Shown here in pieces: positions 16,839-26,507 of a stretch of 26,507 bases of DNA. A model generated the notes under the pieces. It saw only the letters and a list, made by a program, of their open reading frames with translations. It ran no database searches and was not told where the DNA came from. The number at the start of each line of letters is the position of its first letter. The first letter of the stretch is position 1. Location of the stretch: the NCBI RefSeq assembly GCF_041956535.1, contig NW_027192207.1:2701-29207 (forward strand), read 5' to 3'. Source of the DNA: Calcarisporiella thermophila CBS 279.70. Its lineage: Eukaryota; Calcarisporiellomycota. A program made the translations under genes and the position numbers.

Positions 16839-17837
16839 GCTTAAAGTTATATTGTGAAATCAATTCAATTAAATGTTCTTTATACCTATGGATACCGATA
16901 AGTCCCTTAAATAATATGATTTCAGTCCAATTAATAATGAATCAAATTTATTGTATATGCACTAGGAGGTCCAATATCAATTTTATTTAAAGTAGCACGC
17001 TGATTTCAAAGTCAAAATAATTTCGTTGGTGACAAACGAGTCCTATATCTGTGATTTTCATAGAATTAGAGTAAAAAGCGAGCATTTTAATCAGCGTGAA
17101 ATACTTATTCCTTTAAAATACGATTCATCGTTCAATTTATTTCCACAAAATAGATCCACAAGCGCTGGTCGAAAAACAAAAACTGTATGTTGATATGGGC
17201 CGTTTTTTAAAATATATATATATTTGCGAATTTATTTTATCAAAGCTATTCATTATCTATCAGCTTTGGATTAAAATTCGGGCATAATCGGATAATTGTC
17301 AATCTAACAATTCGTAACAATTCTGTCTCGGCTCATCTATGTGAATCAACAGGCAAATTTTGCATGACATTTAGAATCGATACTACAATATCTCTTAATT
17401 ATCCTTTGTTATTATTAGCGCACATCTATTTTTCCTCAAAACCGTATTGAATTTGAACAATGCCACTATGTAATTACTGTGGATTATTTAGAAAAAATGA
17501 ATATTGTCATACTTAGGAAAGTAAGTAAATTAGAAACTAACTATAAAAAATATTGCCGAATTACGGATGAAATATCGTAATGATTTGTATCTTTGATGAA
17601 ATTTCTATATCATTTACATTGGTTATCAAAATTCTCCGGTAGGGGAACTTAATCCCAAATCATGTATACGAATGGCTGAAAAGATTTGCACATTCGTAAA
17701 TTTTCACAACTTTATTTCATGGGTTTTGATAATGATTAAAAGATTAGTTCCTTATCTTCTAAATATAAGCTAAATAGATTGAACCAACCTTTTAATATTT
17801 TCTCACTCTCCTTCAAAAGACAATTAAATATAAAGAT
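16839..17837. other. Intergenic, no gene seen
   Basis: About 1 kb of AT-rich sequence, including an AT dinucleotide run near 17212-17222. A pyrimidine-rich stretch (ttttctcactctccttc) sits just upstream of the mannosyltransferase ATG and may mark the core promoter or the transcription start. Confidence 0.5.
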
Positions 17838-19274
17838 ATGCATAAAGCTTACCTTGGCCCTTCTTTATATAAACCAATATTCACATTTCTCATCCTCATC
17901 GGATTATACTATTTTGTCATTTCTAGGTTTTCTTTCTTAAGATCCTCTTTTTCTTTCGATGATACCTCTTATTATGAGGACGAAATTAGCACTAAACCGC
18001 AACGCCCTCGTGCTGTTTTTGTCGTTTTGGCGCGAAATTCAGATGCGATGCATCTAAGAAGAGCTATCCAACAAATGGAAGATACTTTCAATAAGAAATA
18101 TGGTTATCCGTGGGTTTTTTTGAACGATGAGGAATTCACCGATGCGTTCAAAGAGGTTACGAGCGAAGTTACAAACTCATCAACTCACTATGGTAATTAC
18201 TGTTTCTGGTGGATAACAAGCCAGTTTATCCAAAAAGTTCTTTATAATTTAGGTGTTGTTCCTAAAGAACACTGGAGTATCCCCCCTTGGGTTGACGAGG
18301 AAGTAGCACGGTTTGCTCGCAAAAATATGGAAAATAAGGTCATTTATGGAGGAAGTTTGTCATACAGGCATATGTGCAGGTAAAAAAGTTTACCTATATG
18401 AAATTCATGTTAAGATTTTATACTTTTTCTAATTATATTTCATAGATTCGAATCTGGATTTTTCTACCGCCACCCGCTACTTCAAGATTATGATTATTAT
18501 TGGCGCGTTGAGCCTACTGCTCAATTCTCTTGTGAAATAGATTACGATCCATTCGTTTTTATGCAAGAAAATAATATTAAATATGGTATATGTTTCAAAA
18601 GTTTACCATATCTGCGTTTTCTGCTAATCATTTTCATTGCCCAAATATTAGGCTTCACTATTACTATGCATGAGTTTATGATTACAATACCCACTCTTTG
18701 GGACACTACGCGCCGGTTTATCCAAGCGAATCCCGGTTTATTTCCCTCAAACAACACGTTAAAGTTCATAAGCGATGATGATGGGCAAACTTATAATTCA
18801 TGTCACTTTTGGACTAATTTCGAAATCGCGGATTTCAGGCTATGGCGCTCGGAGGCGTATTCGAAATACTTTGATTATTTAGATAAATCCGGAGGATTTT
18901 TTTATGAAAGATGGGGTGACGCGCCAGTTCATTCGATATTTGCATCATTATATCTGAGGAATGACGAAATACACTTTTTTGACGATTTTGGATATAAGCA
19001 TCCTCCTTATGGGTTAGACTAAACGCTCGCTATCACAGAACAATAATTAGGATTACTAACTATGCTTTTTTTTATCAGACATTGTCCACCAAAGGAAATA
19101 AATAGCAAGTGCACATGTAAACCGTCAGACTCTGTTGGTAAGCTATCTTTAAATTCCTCTAAATTTTCAATTCTAATCCGATCTATCTATTTAGACTTTC
19201 AGGGTATATCTTGTCTATCTAAATGGCTTGCGGCAACGGGAGCTAAGCCTAATGCTAATCATGTATATAATTAA
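17838..19274 (+). CDS. KRE2/MNT1-family alpha-1,2-mannosyltransferase
   Basis: Five exons: 17838-18379, 18446-18585, 18652-19012, 19079-19137, 19195-19274. Introns are 66, 66, 66 and 57 bp. The joined length is 1182 nt, or 393 residues, normal for the family. It is a type II membrane protein: short cytosolic tail, then a membrane anchor at about residues 14-32 (FTFLILIGLYYFVISRF), a Ser-rich stem, and the GT15 domain from RPRAVFVVLARNSD. Family motifs are YPWVFLNDEEFT, HYGNYCFWW, YRHMCRFESGFFYRHPLL, YDYYWRVEP, TIPTLWDTTR, FEIADFRLWRSEAY, and GGFFYERWGDAPVHSIFAS with the Glu near 312 held to be catalytic. Expected place and role: Golgi, adding alpha-1,2-mannose to N- or O-glycans of secreted and wall proteins. 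The third intron has a weak donor (GTTAGA) but is needed to restore HPPYGHCPP. Single-copy context, no operon-like partner. Confidence 0.95.
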
Positions 19275-19414
19275 AATATTGCATTTTTATTTTCATTCAA
19301 TACAATTTAAATAAGCACTACCAAAAATGACACAACACCTTCAAAATAAATAATCGTCATATGCAAAGTATACATTTTTATATTGACAACTCTCACCATG
19401 TGAAGGTTTAAGCA

Positions 19415-20382
19415 TTACTGCCCATTTTTTGCTAGTGAGATTTCCACTTGATGAATCCATTTATGACGAATAGAGTCACGACCCTTGATTACAACACGAT
19501 TCTTGTATACTTCATGAAGGACTTTTGCCTCTTCGTATCGCCCCGCTTCTTCACGATTTCTTCCGCGTAGCCACAATTCTCTCTATAAATCCAGTATTGA
19601 AATCCGGTCGTGGATCCCCCTTTGACGGATTTTCTTACTGTCCAATCCGAAAGATTTAAATCCCAATGTGTATGTCCGGTAAAAAGAATGACTCGAGTGT
19701 ATTTCCCGAGAATTTCAAGCAATTCCTTGGCTTGTATATAGTCTGCACCATACTGGAGTGCATCGGTTCCACTTATAGTATCTTTGAGAACGTGATGGCT
19801 ATAAACAAAAACAGGTCTACCTGAGCCTTCATGAAGCTGCAGGCGTTTCTCTAACCATTTGAGTTGATCCGCGCTCATAAACACCTCGTCATACAATTCC
19901 GGGTCATGGTAGTGCATATACTTTTCTGTTCCAAGAAATAGAAATGGATACACATCGTGAACGCGCTCGTAATAGACTTCAGAAGTATTATCAAACTCCT
20001 TAAAACGACGGAACATTGTCTCTTCCTTGACTCCATTAGGGAATTTTTGCCATCCCGCGATTTTGGCAGCATATAGATCATGATTTCCAATTGCCCAGTA
20101 AATTTGCTGCAGCCTATTTGGCACAGTATCAAGACCATTTCCAGTGATGTCTCCATTGATGACAAAGGTTTTTGCTTTGGGGTCGGTGTCATGCATGTTC
20201 GCCAGTGCGCGACGGAAAGCTAGGTCGCCTTGAATATCGCTTGCGACAAAAAATGTTGTCTCTGGGAGTTCGGCTTTTGGGGCTACTTGAGCTATATACA
20301 AAACTCCAAGAATTAAAGCAAGAAAAAAGAAATGAGCGGATATCATTGTAATGTTAGGAAATTTTTTTAATACAATATTCAA
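19415..20382 (-). CDS. Calcineurin-like phosphoesterase, membrane-anchored, with probable C-terminal frameshift
   Basis: The main frame runs from ATG 20382 to a stop at 19489 (297 residues). An N-terminal hydrophobic segment (about residues 13-32, ISAHFFFLALILGVLYIAQV) is a signal anchor or signal peptide. Metallophosphoesterase motifs in order are FFVASDIQGD (DxH motif, with Gln for His), FVINGDITGNG (GD), YWAIGNHDLY (GNHD), FVYSHHVLKD (H) and LFTGHTHWDLN (GHTH). After GFQYWIYRE the frame becomes doubtful: shifting by one reading frame at the agagagaa tract (about 19577-19586) gives a protein-like tail ending VVIKGRDSIRHKWIHQVEI and a stop at 19415. I infer an extra GA unit or a sequencing error there. 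Substrate unknown; it is probably a secretory-pathway or extracellular phosphatase or phosphodiesterase. Confidence 0.85.
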
Positions 20383-20888
20383 AAAGAGCGATGTGTGAGA
20401 ACAGGGTGTAGGATGTTATTCCTGTTCAAAACAACACCACATATAACCGGAATTTTTCTTCTTAGATGTGCACGTGTATCAATTCGTATTTGACTGATGC
20501 AGATTGCGAACTGTTGAACAGCTTTACAGCCACGTGCGCAAGAGTAGCACCCAAAATTGCTAGTAAAAGAGGGGCTACTTAATATAATATAGACTCATCG
20601 CTTGGTGATTTTCCAGGGCATAATTCAACCAATATAAACTACTGATAGACTCTAATCATACATATCGACATTTTCCTTTTTCGAAGCTAATCCCCATTAG
20701 TTAGTAGCTAACTATGCGTGAAAATGTTATATATTATTTTATTCACATTTCCAATGTCAAAATCGGTATATGAATAAAGTACACTTTTCGAATTTGAATA
20801 CAGGTTAAATAATATGAATATCGAAGGAAAGTAAAATGAGGCTACATAAAGCAGTATATACATTATAAGTGGCGTAATATAGTTCTTG
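20383..20888. other. Intergenic: phosphoesterase promoter and monooxygenase 3' end
   Basis: No gene is supported; the minus-strand ORF at 20708-20968 is the 3' side of the monooxygenase read in another frame. Two CACGTG palindromes lie at 20471-20476 and 20531-20536, about 90-150 bp upstream of the phosphoesterase ATG. An AT-rich TATA-like segment is at about 20579-20590. Confidence 0.5.
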
Positions 20889-22492
20889 TTAACCGCTGAT
20901 TTTATGAGGCATTGAATCGTAGTTTTCTGCATCAAATCGACGAGTCCTTCTATAAAAAGTGTATACAAAATCGGGCCAATTGATTGGACTTCTCCCCTTG
21001 GAGTCCAAATAATAGCTATTGCAACCTCCTTTTGTCCACACTGAGTTTCTCTGCTTCTTCGCGATCATTTCATCATACTCTGCTAGAGCTTTCTCTGAGA
21101 CTTCAATTGTATTCAAGTGATTTTCAGCCATATACTTCAGTGCATGAATAACGTAGTTGATTTGACTCTCAATCATTATCAATATGGAATTTTGGCCCAA
21201 CCAAGTATTTGGGCCTAATAGTATAAATGCGTTGGGGAACCCTGGTACTGTAGTGCCATTATAAGCGGACATATTATCCCTCCAAGCTTCGGTCATTAAT
21301 TTGCCACCTCTGCCATAAACAATATGTGCAAAAGGTTGGTCTGGTGCTCGGAAACCAGTAGCAAGGACAACCGTGTCCACCTCATGGCGAACTCCGTTTT
21401 CGGTTACGAGATGATGCGGTTCAAATTTTTCTATCTTATCTGTTATAAGTGACACGTTAGGCTCTGTCATTGTGCGATAATACTCGGTATGAAAGAGAAT
21501 CCGCTTGCACCCAATGAGGTAATTAGGGGTCAGCTTTGTTCTGAGCTTCGAATCTTTAATTTGCATCCTCATCGGTATTGTAGAGAGTACTTGAAAAGGC
21601 GCCATGTATTTGTAATGATAGACCATTGGAAGCACGACTAGCTCAAAAAGCCAGTACCACATATTTCGTACTAACATTTGAACACCCGGTATATTACGAT
21701 ACAGCCATTTCAATAGACGAGACCTCTTAGCATTATAGCGCGGAACTATCCAATGCGGCGTGCGCTGCATTACCAGTAGTTTCCCTACTTGAGGTTGTAT
21801 TGCAGGGATAATTTGAATTGCCGAAGCGCCTGTACCAATTACCGCAACTTTACGTCCTCTTAAATTGTGGCTATAATCCCATCGAGAAGAGTGAAACACC
21901 TTATTCCCCTCGGTCTTAGAGAACTCGTCTAATCCTTGAAATTTAGGATATACTGGTGCAGTGAGCACGCCCATGGCAAATATCATGATTTTACAGGTAT
22001 ACATTCCTCTCGATGACCCCACCTCCCATATTTGCCGCATTTCGTTCCACGCTACTTTTTGGATTTCATGACCAAATTTGCAATGAGGGTATACGCCGTA
22101 TTTTGCTGCACAGTACCGCATATAATCTAATGTCTCGGGCTGCGCTGGATAATTGCAGGTCCACTCTGGATTAAGTGCAAAAGAATAAGAGTAAAGATCG
22201 CCTGGCACATCAGAAGATGCTCCAGGATAACTAAAAATAAATTTTAGCGGTAATTAGTGTTGAAAACAAAATATTCAGATTTAATATATTTGTAGAATTA
22301 CCAATTATCACGCCAAGTTCCTCCAACATCATGACCTCTATCGAGAACAATAAAATCATGGTACCCTTCTTGCATAAGGCGAATTGCCATGCCAATTCCT
22401 GAAAAACCTGCGCCAGCAATAAGTATATGGTAATGTGGAGACAACAAGGAGCCTGGGGCTAAATTCGGCATATTTGTTTTTTGCTGATTCAT
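20889..22492 (-). CDS. Flavin-containing (Baeyer-Villiger-type) monooxygenase
   Basis: Exons 22492-22302 and 22230-20889; the 71-bp intron has a ttttag acceptor. The product is 510 residues, usual for the group. The start is the ATG at 22492; the frame extends only to a TTG before it. The N-terminal FAD-binding site is ILIAGAGFSGIGMA (GxGxxG, about residues 27-34), followed by VLDRGHDVGGTWRDN and, across the splice, CYPGASSDVPGDLYSYSFAL, the hallmark of the class. A fingerprint-like segment is KVFHSSRWDYSHNLRGRKV, then the NADPH site VAVIGTGASAIQI (about 192-203), and VDTVVLATGFRAPDQPF near residue 360. LLGPNTWLGQNS lies in the C-terminal part. Reaction type: O2- and NADPH-dependent oxygenation, probably of a ketone, steroid-like or aromatic substrate. 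It shares a promoter region with the divergent dehydrogenase at 23218, which suggests a joint pathway (inference). Confidence 0.93.
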
Positions 22493-23217
22493 AACAATAT
22501 GTGTGGACAATAATGTGATTCAAAATCGAAACGCTAATGGAGCGCTAATTTAATATATGGAAAACATGGTAGAAGATAATTCCAAATTCCCTAAATCTCT
22601 TTGTCTTGCTTGAGCATAAGCCTCTGTAGCAACTTCAGTCACGTGATGCCATTCAAATTGCGAGTTTAAGAGCAGCAAACGATACCCCGCAATTTCCGAG
22701 GTTTTGACTATCCCGAGGTTTCACTCCGAGGTTCAATTCCGCGGAGTAAAACCTAGGCTGATGACCTTGTAATATCTTTAATATTAATAAAGAACAACAA
22801 TGAGATCAAATAACTGCCGATATTCGTGAAGAAAACAAGCACAAAATGAATTCAGCTTATTGTATATCCTCTTGTTTATTTTTTCAATTAGTGATGTGTC
22901 TAATCTATAGTGATTTATTAGTTTTACCTTCGGCTCTCTTATTCCAAACTTCATAAAGCTAGTAAAGCCAGCTATGTTGTTGGCATCCTAGGAAGACTGG
23001 GAAGTTCCGAGGAGGTTAGAGGTCGCCTACACGGCAATCTGATATCCGCGATTCAATTTTATAATATACACTTGCTCCTTGGTCATAGGCCATTAGTTTG
23101 TACCTACTTCTCTGAAACTTCAAAAAACTTTTCACGTGCTGTTTCAGTATAAAAGCGTTAAAATTGAACATATTATCATTTTCTCAAACTTAATATTCAT
23201 CCTTTACAATTGACAAC
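22493..23217. promoter_or_regulatory. Divergent promoter region of the monooxygenase and dehydrogenase genes
   Basis: 725 bp between two outward-facing genes. TATA-like boxes are at 22551-22558 (minus, about 60 bp from the monooxygenase ATG) and tataaaag at 23148-23155 (plus, about 63 bp from the dehydrogenase ATG). CACGTG occurs at 22640-22645 (within TCACGTGA) and 23133-23138. Three direct copies of CCGAGGTT lie at 22696, 22713 and 22726, followed by CCGCGG (22739-22744) and a near-inverted copy AAACCTAGG (22748-22756). Such clusters suit binding of a zinc-cluster or zinc-finger regulator plus a bHLH factor, but this is inference. Confidence 0.5.
22696..22756. promoter_or_regulatory. Cluster of CCGAGGTT boxes
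   Basis: CCGAGGTTT at 22696-22704 and 22713-22721, CCGAGGTT at 22726-22733, then the palindrome CCGCGG and a one-mismatch inverted copy (aaacctagg, 22748-22756). The GC-rich boxes stand out from AT-rich flanks. Their position in the divergent promoter makes an operator-like cluster plausible. Confidence 0.5.
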
Positions 23218-24274
23218 ATGGACGTGGCTAGTCTCTTCAGCGTGAAAGATAAGGTGGTGTTAGTGACTGGCGGGAGCAGAGGGTAAGAATGTAGATTCCA
23301 ATATTCATAACAGCATCCCTCATATTTTCAAATAACCTAAATTAGAATGGGTGAAATGATTGCAACTGTATGTAAAATACATGCTGTATGTCAGCACAAA
23401 ATCACCTATAAACCTAGATATATCTTCTTTAGGGTTACGTAGCAAATGGTGCAAAGGTCTATATCACTAGCAGATCTGTCGAAGCGTGTGATGAGGTTAA
23501 TTAAGATTATCGCGAGACTGAAACTATAGAGCTTCGTTCTCATGTCTCTTTTTTTCTAGGTCACCGAGAGGCTTAACAAATTAGGGCCAGGAAAATGCTT
23601 TAGCATTCCAGCCGATCTACATAAAAAGGAAGAAATTACTCGCCTTGTCAGTGAATTGCAGAAACACGAGGACCATCTTGATGTTTTGGTGAATAATGCG
23701 GGGATGGCTCTGAGTTACCATGAGTTTGACACATTCAAAAGAATTGGATGGGAAAAGGTCATGAATCTCAATTTGACAAGCATATTCTTTCTCACGCAAG
23801 CGTAAGTTAACCGAATTTTTCCCTTGTGTATTGGATATTCGGCCCACCATTATAATTTTTATATACGACAGCTGTCTTCCATTGTTGACGGCAAAGTCGA
23901 GTCAGGCCAATCCCTCCTCTGTTATTAACATCAGCTCTGTCGGTGGTATTGGTATTTCGCAATTCGCATCATACCCTTACACTGCTTCGAAAGCAGCCCT
24001 TAACCATTTGACCAAAGTGCTTGCCGGCCATCTTGGGTTCCGCGGCATTACTGTGAACTCAATCGCAGCAGGACTCTTCATGTCAAAGATGAGCAAGGAT
24101 CTTTTAGACAGCGCAGGAGAGGTAATCTCATCCGCTCTCCCAATGGGACGAATCGGAATTCCTGAGGACCTGGTTGGAGTTTGTATTTATCTTTCATCGC
24201 GTGCCGGGGCATATATGAATGGCGCTGTGCTTGTATTAGATGGAGGCGCACTCTGCAATGCCGCAAAATTCTGA
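23218..24274 (+). CDS. Short-chain dehydrogenase/reductase (SDR)
   Basis: Five exons: 23218-23282, 23346-23367, 23433-23495, 23560-23801, 23872-24274. Introns are 63, 65, 64 and 70 bp. The joined length is 795 nt, or 264 residues, typical of a classical SDR. The second exon is only 22 nt and supplies the end of the cofactor motif: VVLVTGGSRG|MGEMIA (TGxxxGxG, residues 17-24). Further motifs are VLVNNAGMA (95-98), VINISSVGG (Ser152/153) and YPYTASKAAL with Tyr167 and Lys171 of the active site. After these come HLGFRGITVNSIAAGLF and the C-terminal VLVLDGGA. A Lys/Arg after the glycine motif (TSRS) suggests NADP(H) use. It lacks a signal peptide, so it is cytosolic. It resembles 3-oxoacyl-ACP reductase-like or rhamnolipid-type SDRs; the substrate is not predictable. 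The third intron has an unusual GTTAAT donor. Confidence 0.93.
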
Positions 24275-24844
24275 TCACTCCACCTATTCAACTAGCAGAG
24301 CTCATCTTTAGTGTATATCTAAATTAATAAACCATAAACTGTCTTATTGATATAATTATATATGCTAGACGCAATTTTTCCACGATGTAGATTTGTATGT
24401 TCTCTAAAGAAGTTGATTTCCACCCGACATTTATTTGGTGCTTATAGAGAAATATAATGCTCATTTTTTCTTAAATTGCTATTCGAGAAATCTATTTTCA
24501 ATTGATAAATTTACACATCAATTAAAGTCAACATGCAAATTTGAAAAATCATGGTTTACCCATTTCCATGTATAAATGGAGCAGAAAAGATTTCTAATCA
24601 ACACTGTGATTATCGACATTACACCCACCCACACAGTGATAATAGCATTATATGAAGTCGCCATACTTCAACCCTACTACGTTTGTAATGGAATATACAA
24701 TTTAGAAGAAACATTTTAAAGTATATCGAGATTTATTAAAATATGCCAATAGATAATTATATAAAACCAAAATATACAATACATATATATAATATAAATT
24801 TGTCAGAGGAATCATCACGAACAGAGAAAAGGTAAGCATATACA
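24275..24844. other. Convergent intergenic region
   Basis: 570 bp of AT-rich DNA between the 3' ends of the SDR (+) and the ATPase (-). An aattaataaaccataaa polyadenylation-like segment follows the SDR at about 24321-24337, and ATAT runs (24779-24797) precede the ATPase stop on the other strand. No gene was seen. Confidence 0.55.
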
Positions 24845-26507
24845 TTATTTCTCTTTTTCGGTAATAGCCTGTTCTCCCAGTTCTTTTCCACCCGACAGAG
24901 CTGCTTTTATATCCTCGGGCTTCTCGGAGAATCCTTTCTCGAGATTCACCTCCGGCCCTTCTCCGAGTCTCTCACGTTCCTCAATCTCCTTCCGTATGAT
25001 TCGCATGCTGGTCATCTGGGAGTGAGCCGTCAAGACACTGTCATACCGCAACCCTGCCTGAACCTTGCCTGTGTCAAGCGGGGTCAACACCTTCCGCTTT
25101 CCGAACTTGTAGAGTTCAGAAAGCACCACGAAGAGAATTGAAGCTCCAAGAATGATGCCCCATTCGGGTCCAGTGAGGGCGCTATGACGGAAAACCTCGG
25201 TATTGACTCCGGGAATATATACAATGGGGAAAATAAGCAAGAATCCAATGATAATGCTGTATGTGAGGAATTTGTTGGTGCGATACATGTTCATCAACCG
25301 AGCAGGTGTCCACTCGGAATCCCGCAAACTGCGGCAGGTAACTGCATGCAAAAGGAACATGATGACCGACGTGGCGAAACCGGTTCCGCGAGCCTGATAG
25401 AGATTTTCGCAGCCTTCGTGTAAGTGGTGGTTGCAATCGGCGCCGCTGATTCCAGTTCCGAATCCATATAGAACAATCATGAAGTTGCCAAGAGCGAAAA
25501 TTCCCAGCAGAAAACCATAAAAGAGGATATCGACAATGACCTCCTTGGTGAAGATTCCTTGCTTTCGTGGACGAGGCGGGCGGCGCATATTCCCAGCGCT
25601 TGGGGGCTCCACACCAAGTCCCATGGCGCAGGGTGAGGAGGTCACCATGTTAAGGAAAAGAATCTGAAGTGGGGACATAGGGAAAATAGAGGTGGATGCT
25701 GAATCTTTAACGGCAAGCCCGCATATCAACACCACTACTTCCGCTACGTTAGTGCACATCAAATGGACCCAGAATTTCTGAATATTGGCAAAGATGCGGC
25801 GCCCTTCAGCGACTGCACGTACAATGGTGGCGAAATTATCATCTGTCAGCACAATATCCGATGCCTGCTTTGCGACGTCTGATCCACCCTCTCCCATTGC
25901 AATCCCGACATCGGACTTCTTCAGAGAGGGTGAGTCATTCACACCATCTCCTGTCATAGCAGCAAATTTCTTCCGGCGATGCAGGGCTTCAATCATTCGA
26001 ACCTTCGTTTCAGGTGCACATCGAGCAATGACACGTGGCAACTCTTCTAAAGCATCAATCTGCTCCTCGGTGAGTGCTTCAAACTCAGATGCAGTCATGA
26101 CTAAAGGGTTGTTCTGAACCGGAATATCGGCGGGTAAAATCCCTACTTCGCGAGCAATGGCCGCAGCTGTCGATGGGTGATCCCCGGTCAGCATGTGGAC
26201 CGTGATGCCCGCCTCATAGCACTCGAGCACAGCTGGACGCGATTCGGGGCGTGGGGGGTCATAAATTCCAACCAACCCAAGGAATGAGAGCCGGTTTTCA
26301 ACCTCGTTGCGCGAAAGGTTAGAAAATGCGGACTCGGCTTCGTCCTTTGCATCGAATCGGCGATAGGCAAGAGTGAGGACGCGGAGACCCTTCGTGGCTA
26401 GGAATTTCACCCGAGGCATCACCATCTCCGTAAGTTCGTCGCTGTTGCCCTCGCATCGATCCAAGATACGTTCGGTGGCACCCTTGGAGAACACAAAGTA
26501 CTCGCCA
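24845..26507 (-). CDS. ENA-type (P-type IID) Na+/K+-exporting ATPase, C-terminal half (partial)
   Basis: Open from the window edge (first full codon at 26506) to a TAA at 24845: 553 residues of an expected 1000-1100. No intron is seen in 1.66 kb. Motifs in order are EYFVFSKGATE (nucleotide-binding KGA), LGLVGIYDPPRPE, ITVHMLTGDHPSTA, and the hinge MTGDGVNDSPSLKKSDVGIA. SDIVLTDDNFATIVRAVAEG follows, then the M5-M10 membrane domain including MSPLQILFLNMVTSSPCAMG. The ENA branch is suggested by DPPR.ESR.AV, by NMRRPPR and by the tail after M10. It exports Na+ or K+ at the plasma membrane at high salt or pH. The cytosolic C-terminus is charged (EKEK end). GC content and use of C/G at third codon positions are clearly higher than in neighbouring genes, which may reflect high expression or foreign origin. 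Confidence 0.93.
   Translation of the reverse strand, partial: GEYFVFSKGATERILDRCEGNSDELTEMVMPRVKFLATKGLRVLTLAYRRFDAKDEAESAFSNLSRNEVENRLSFLGLVGIYDPPRPESRPAVLECYEAGITVHMLTGDHPSTAAAIAREVGILPADIPVQNNPLVMTASEFEALTEEQIDALEELPRVIARCAPETKVRMIEALHRRKKFAAMTGDGVNDSPSLKKSDVGIAMGEGGSDVAKQASDIVLTDDNFATIVRAVAEGRRIFANIQKFWVHLMCTNVAEVVVLICGLAVKDSASTSIFPMSPLQILFLNMVTSSPCAMGLGVEPPSAGNMRRPPRPRKQGIFTKEVIVDILFYGFLLGIFALGNFMIVLYGFGTGISGADCNHHLHEGCENLYQARGTGFATSVIMFLLHAVTCRSLRDSEWTPARLMNMYRTNKFLTYSIIIGFLLIFPIVYIPGVNTEVFRHSALTGPEWGIILGASILFVVLSELYKFGKRKVLTPLDTGKVQAGLRYDSVLTAHSQMTSMRIIRKEIEERERLGEGPEVNLEKGFSEKPEDIKAALSGGKELGEQAITEKEK

Noticed and set aside
20708-20968. 86-aa minus-strand ORF overlapping the monooxygenase end
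   Set aside because: It is a shadow frame of the monooxygenase 3' end and its untranslated region.
22729-22740. tRNA B-box-like ggttcaattcc in the divergent promoter
   Set aside because: The flanks give no acceptor or anticodon stem; the match overlaps the CCGAGGTT box cluster.
25182-26370. Several ORFs on both strands inside the ATPase
   Set aside because: All are other-frame shadows of a gene with strong P-type ATPase motifs, favoured by its higher GC content.

Overview
The window looks like a contig piece from a fungus, probably an early-diverging filamentous (zygomycete-grade) lineage. The reasons are a KRE2/MNT1-type alpha-mannosyltransferase (a fungal family), an ENA-type cation ATPase, short spliceosomal introns (55-85 bp, several with CTAA/TACTAA-like branch sites), very AT-rich intergenic DNA with TATA boxes, and many secreted proteins. 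The species cannot be fixed from sequence alone. One assembly gap (4154-4704) is present.

Region 1 (about 1-6600) is transposon-dominated. A C-terminal scrap of a PIF/Harbinger-type transposase (+, 833-1096) faces a convergent SANT/Myb-like gene (-, 1482-4035). The second gene is cut in two by a young, non-autonomous LTR retroelement (1818-3390). That element has two 305-bp LTRs that read as identical, TGTAACAG/CTGTTACA ends and a 5-bp target duplication (gttgc). Its only content is a minisatellite that reads as 15-residue protein repeats. Removing the element rejoins the SANT gene in frame. Beyond the gap lies a decayed Tc1/mariner (DD34E) transposase (-, 5216-6012), then a diverged tandem duplication of about 230 bp that forms the promoter of the first intact host gene.

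Region 2 (6600-14000) mixes intact genes and relics: a secreted YcaC-like isochorismatase-family hydrolase (two exons), decayed minus-strand ORFs (7841-8829), a four-exon sulfotransferase-like gene with a GC-AG intron, a small two-TM protein, a MITE-like inverted repeat (11182-11379), a UDP-glycosyltransferase pseudogene, a strong 66-nt hairpin, and an orphan secreted protein.

Region 3 (14000-26507) is gene-rich: a secreted class 3 lipase, a cysteine-rich small secreted protein, a five-exon KRE2-like mannosyltransferase, a calcineurin-like phosphoesterase with a probable frameshift near its C-terminus, a Baeyer-Villiger-type flavin monooxygenase, a short-chain dehydrogenase divergent from it, and the C-terminal half of an ENA-type P-type ATPase running off the window. 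The monooxygenase and dehydrogenase share a 725-bp intergenic region carrying repeated CCGAGGTT boxes and two CACGTG palindromes, so they may be co-regulated in one oxidative pathway (inference).

The exon models given here were built by hand. Joined coding lengths divide by three for the isochorismatase, sulfotransferase, lipase, mannosyltransferase, monooxygenase, dehydrogenase and the element-free SANT gene.
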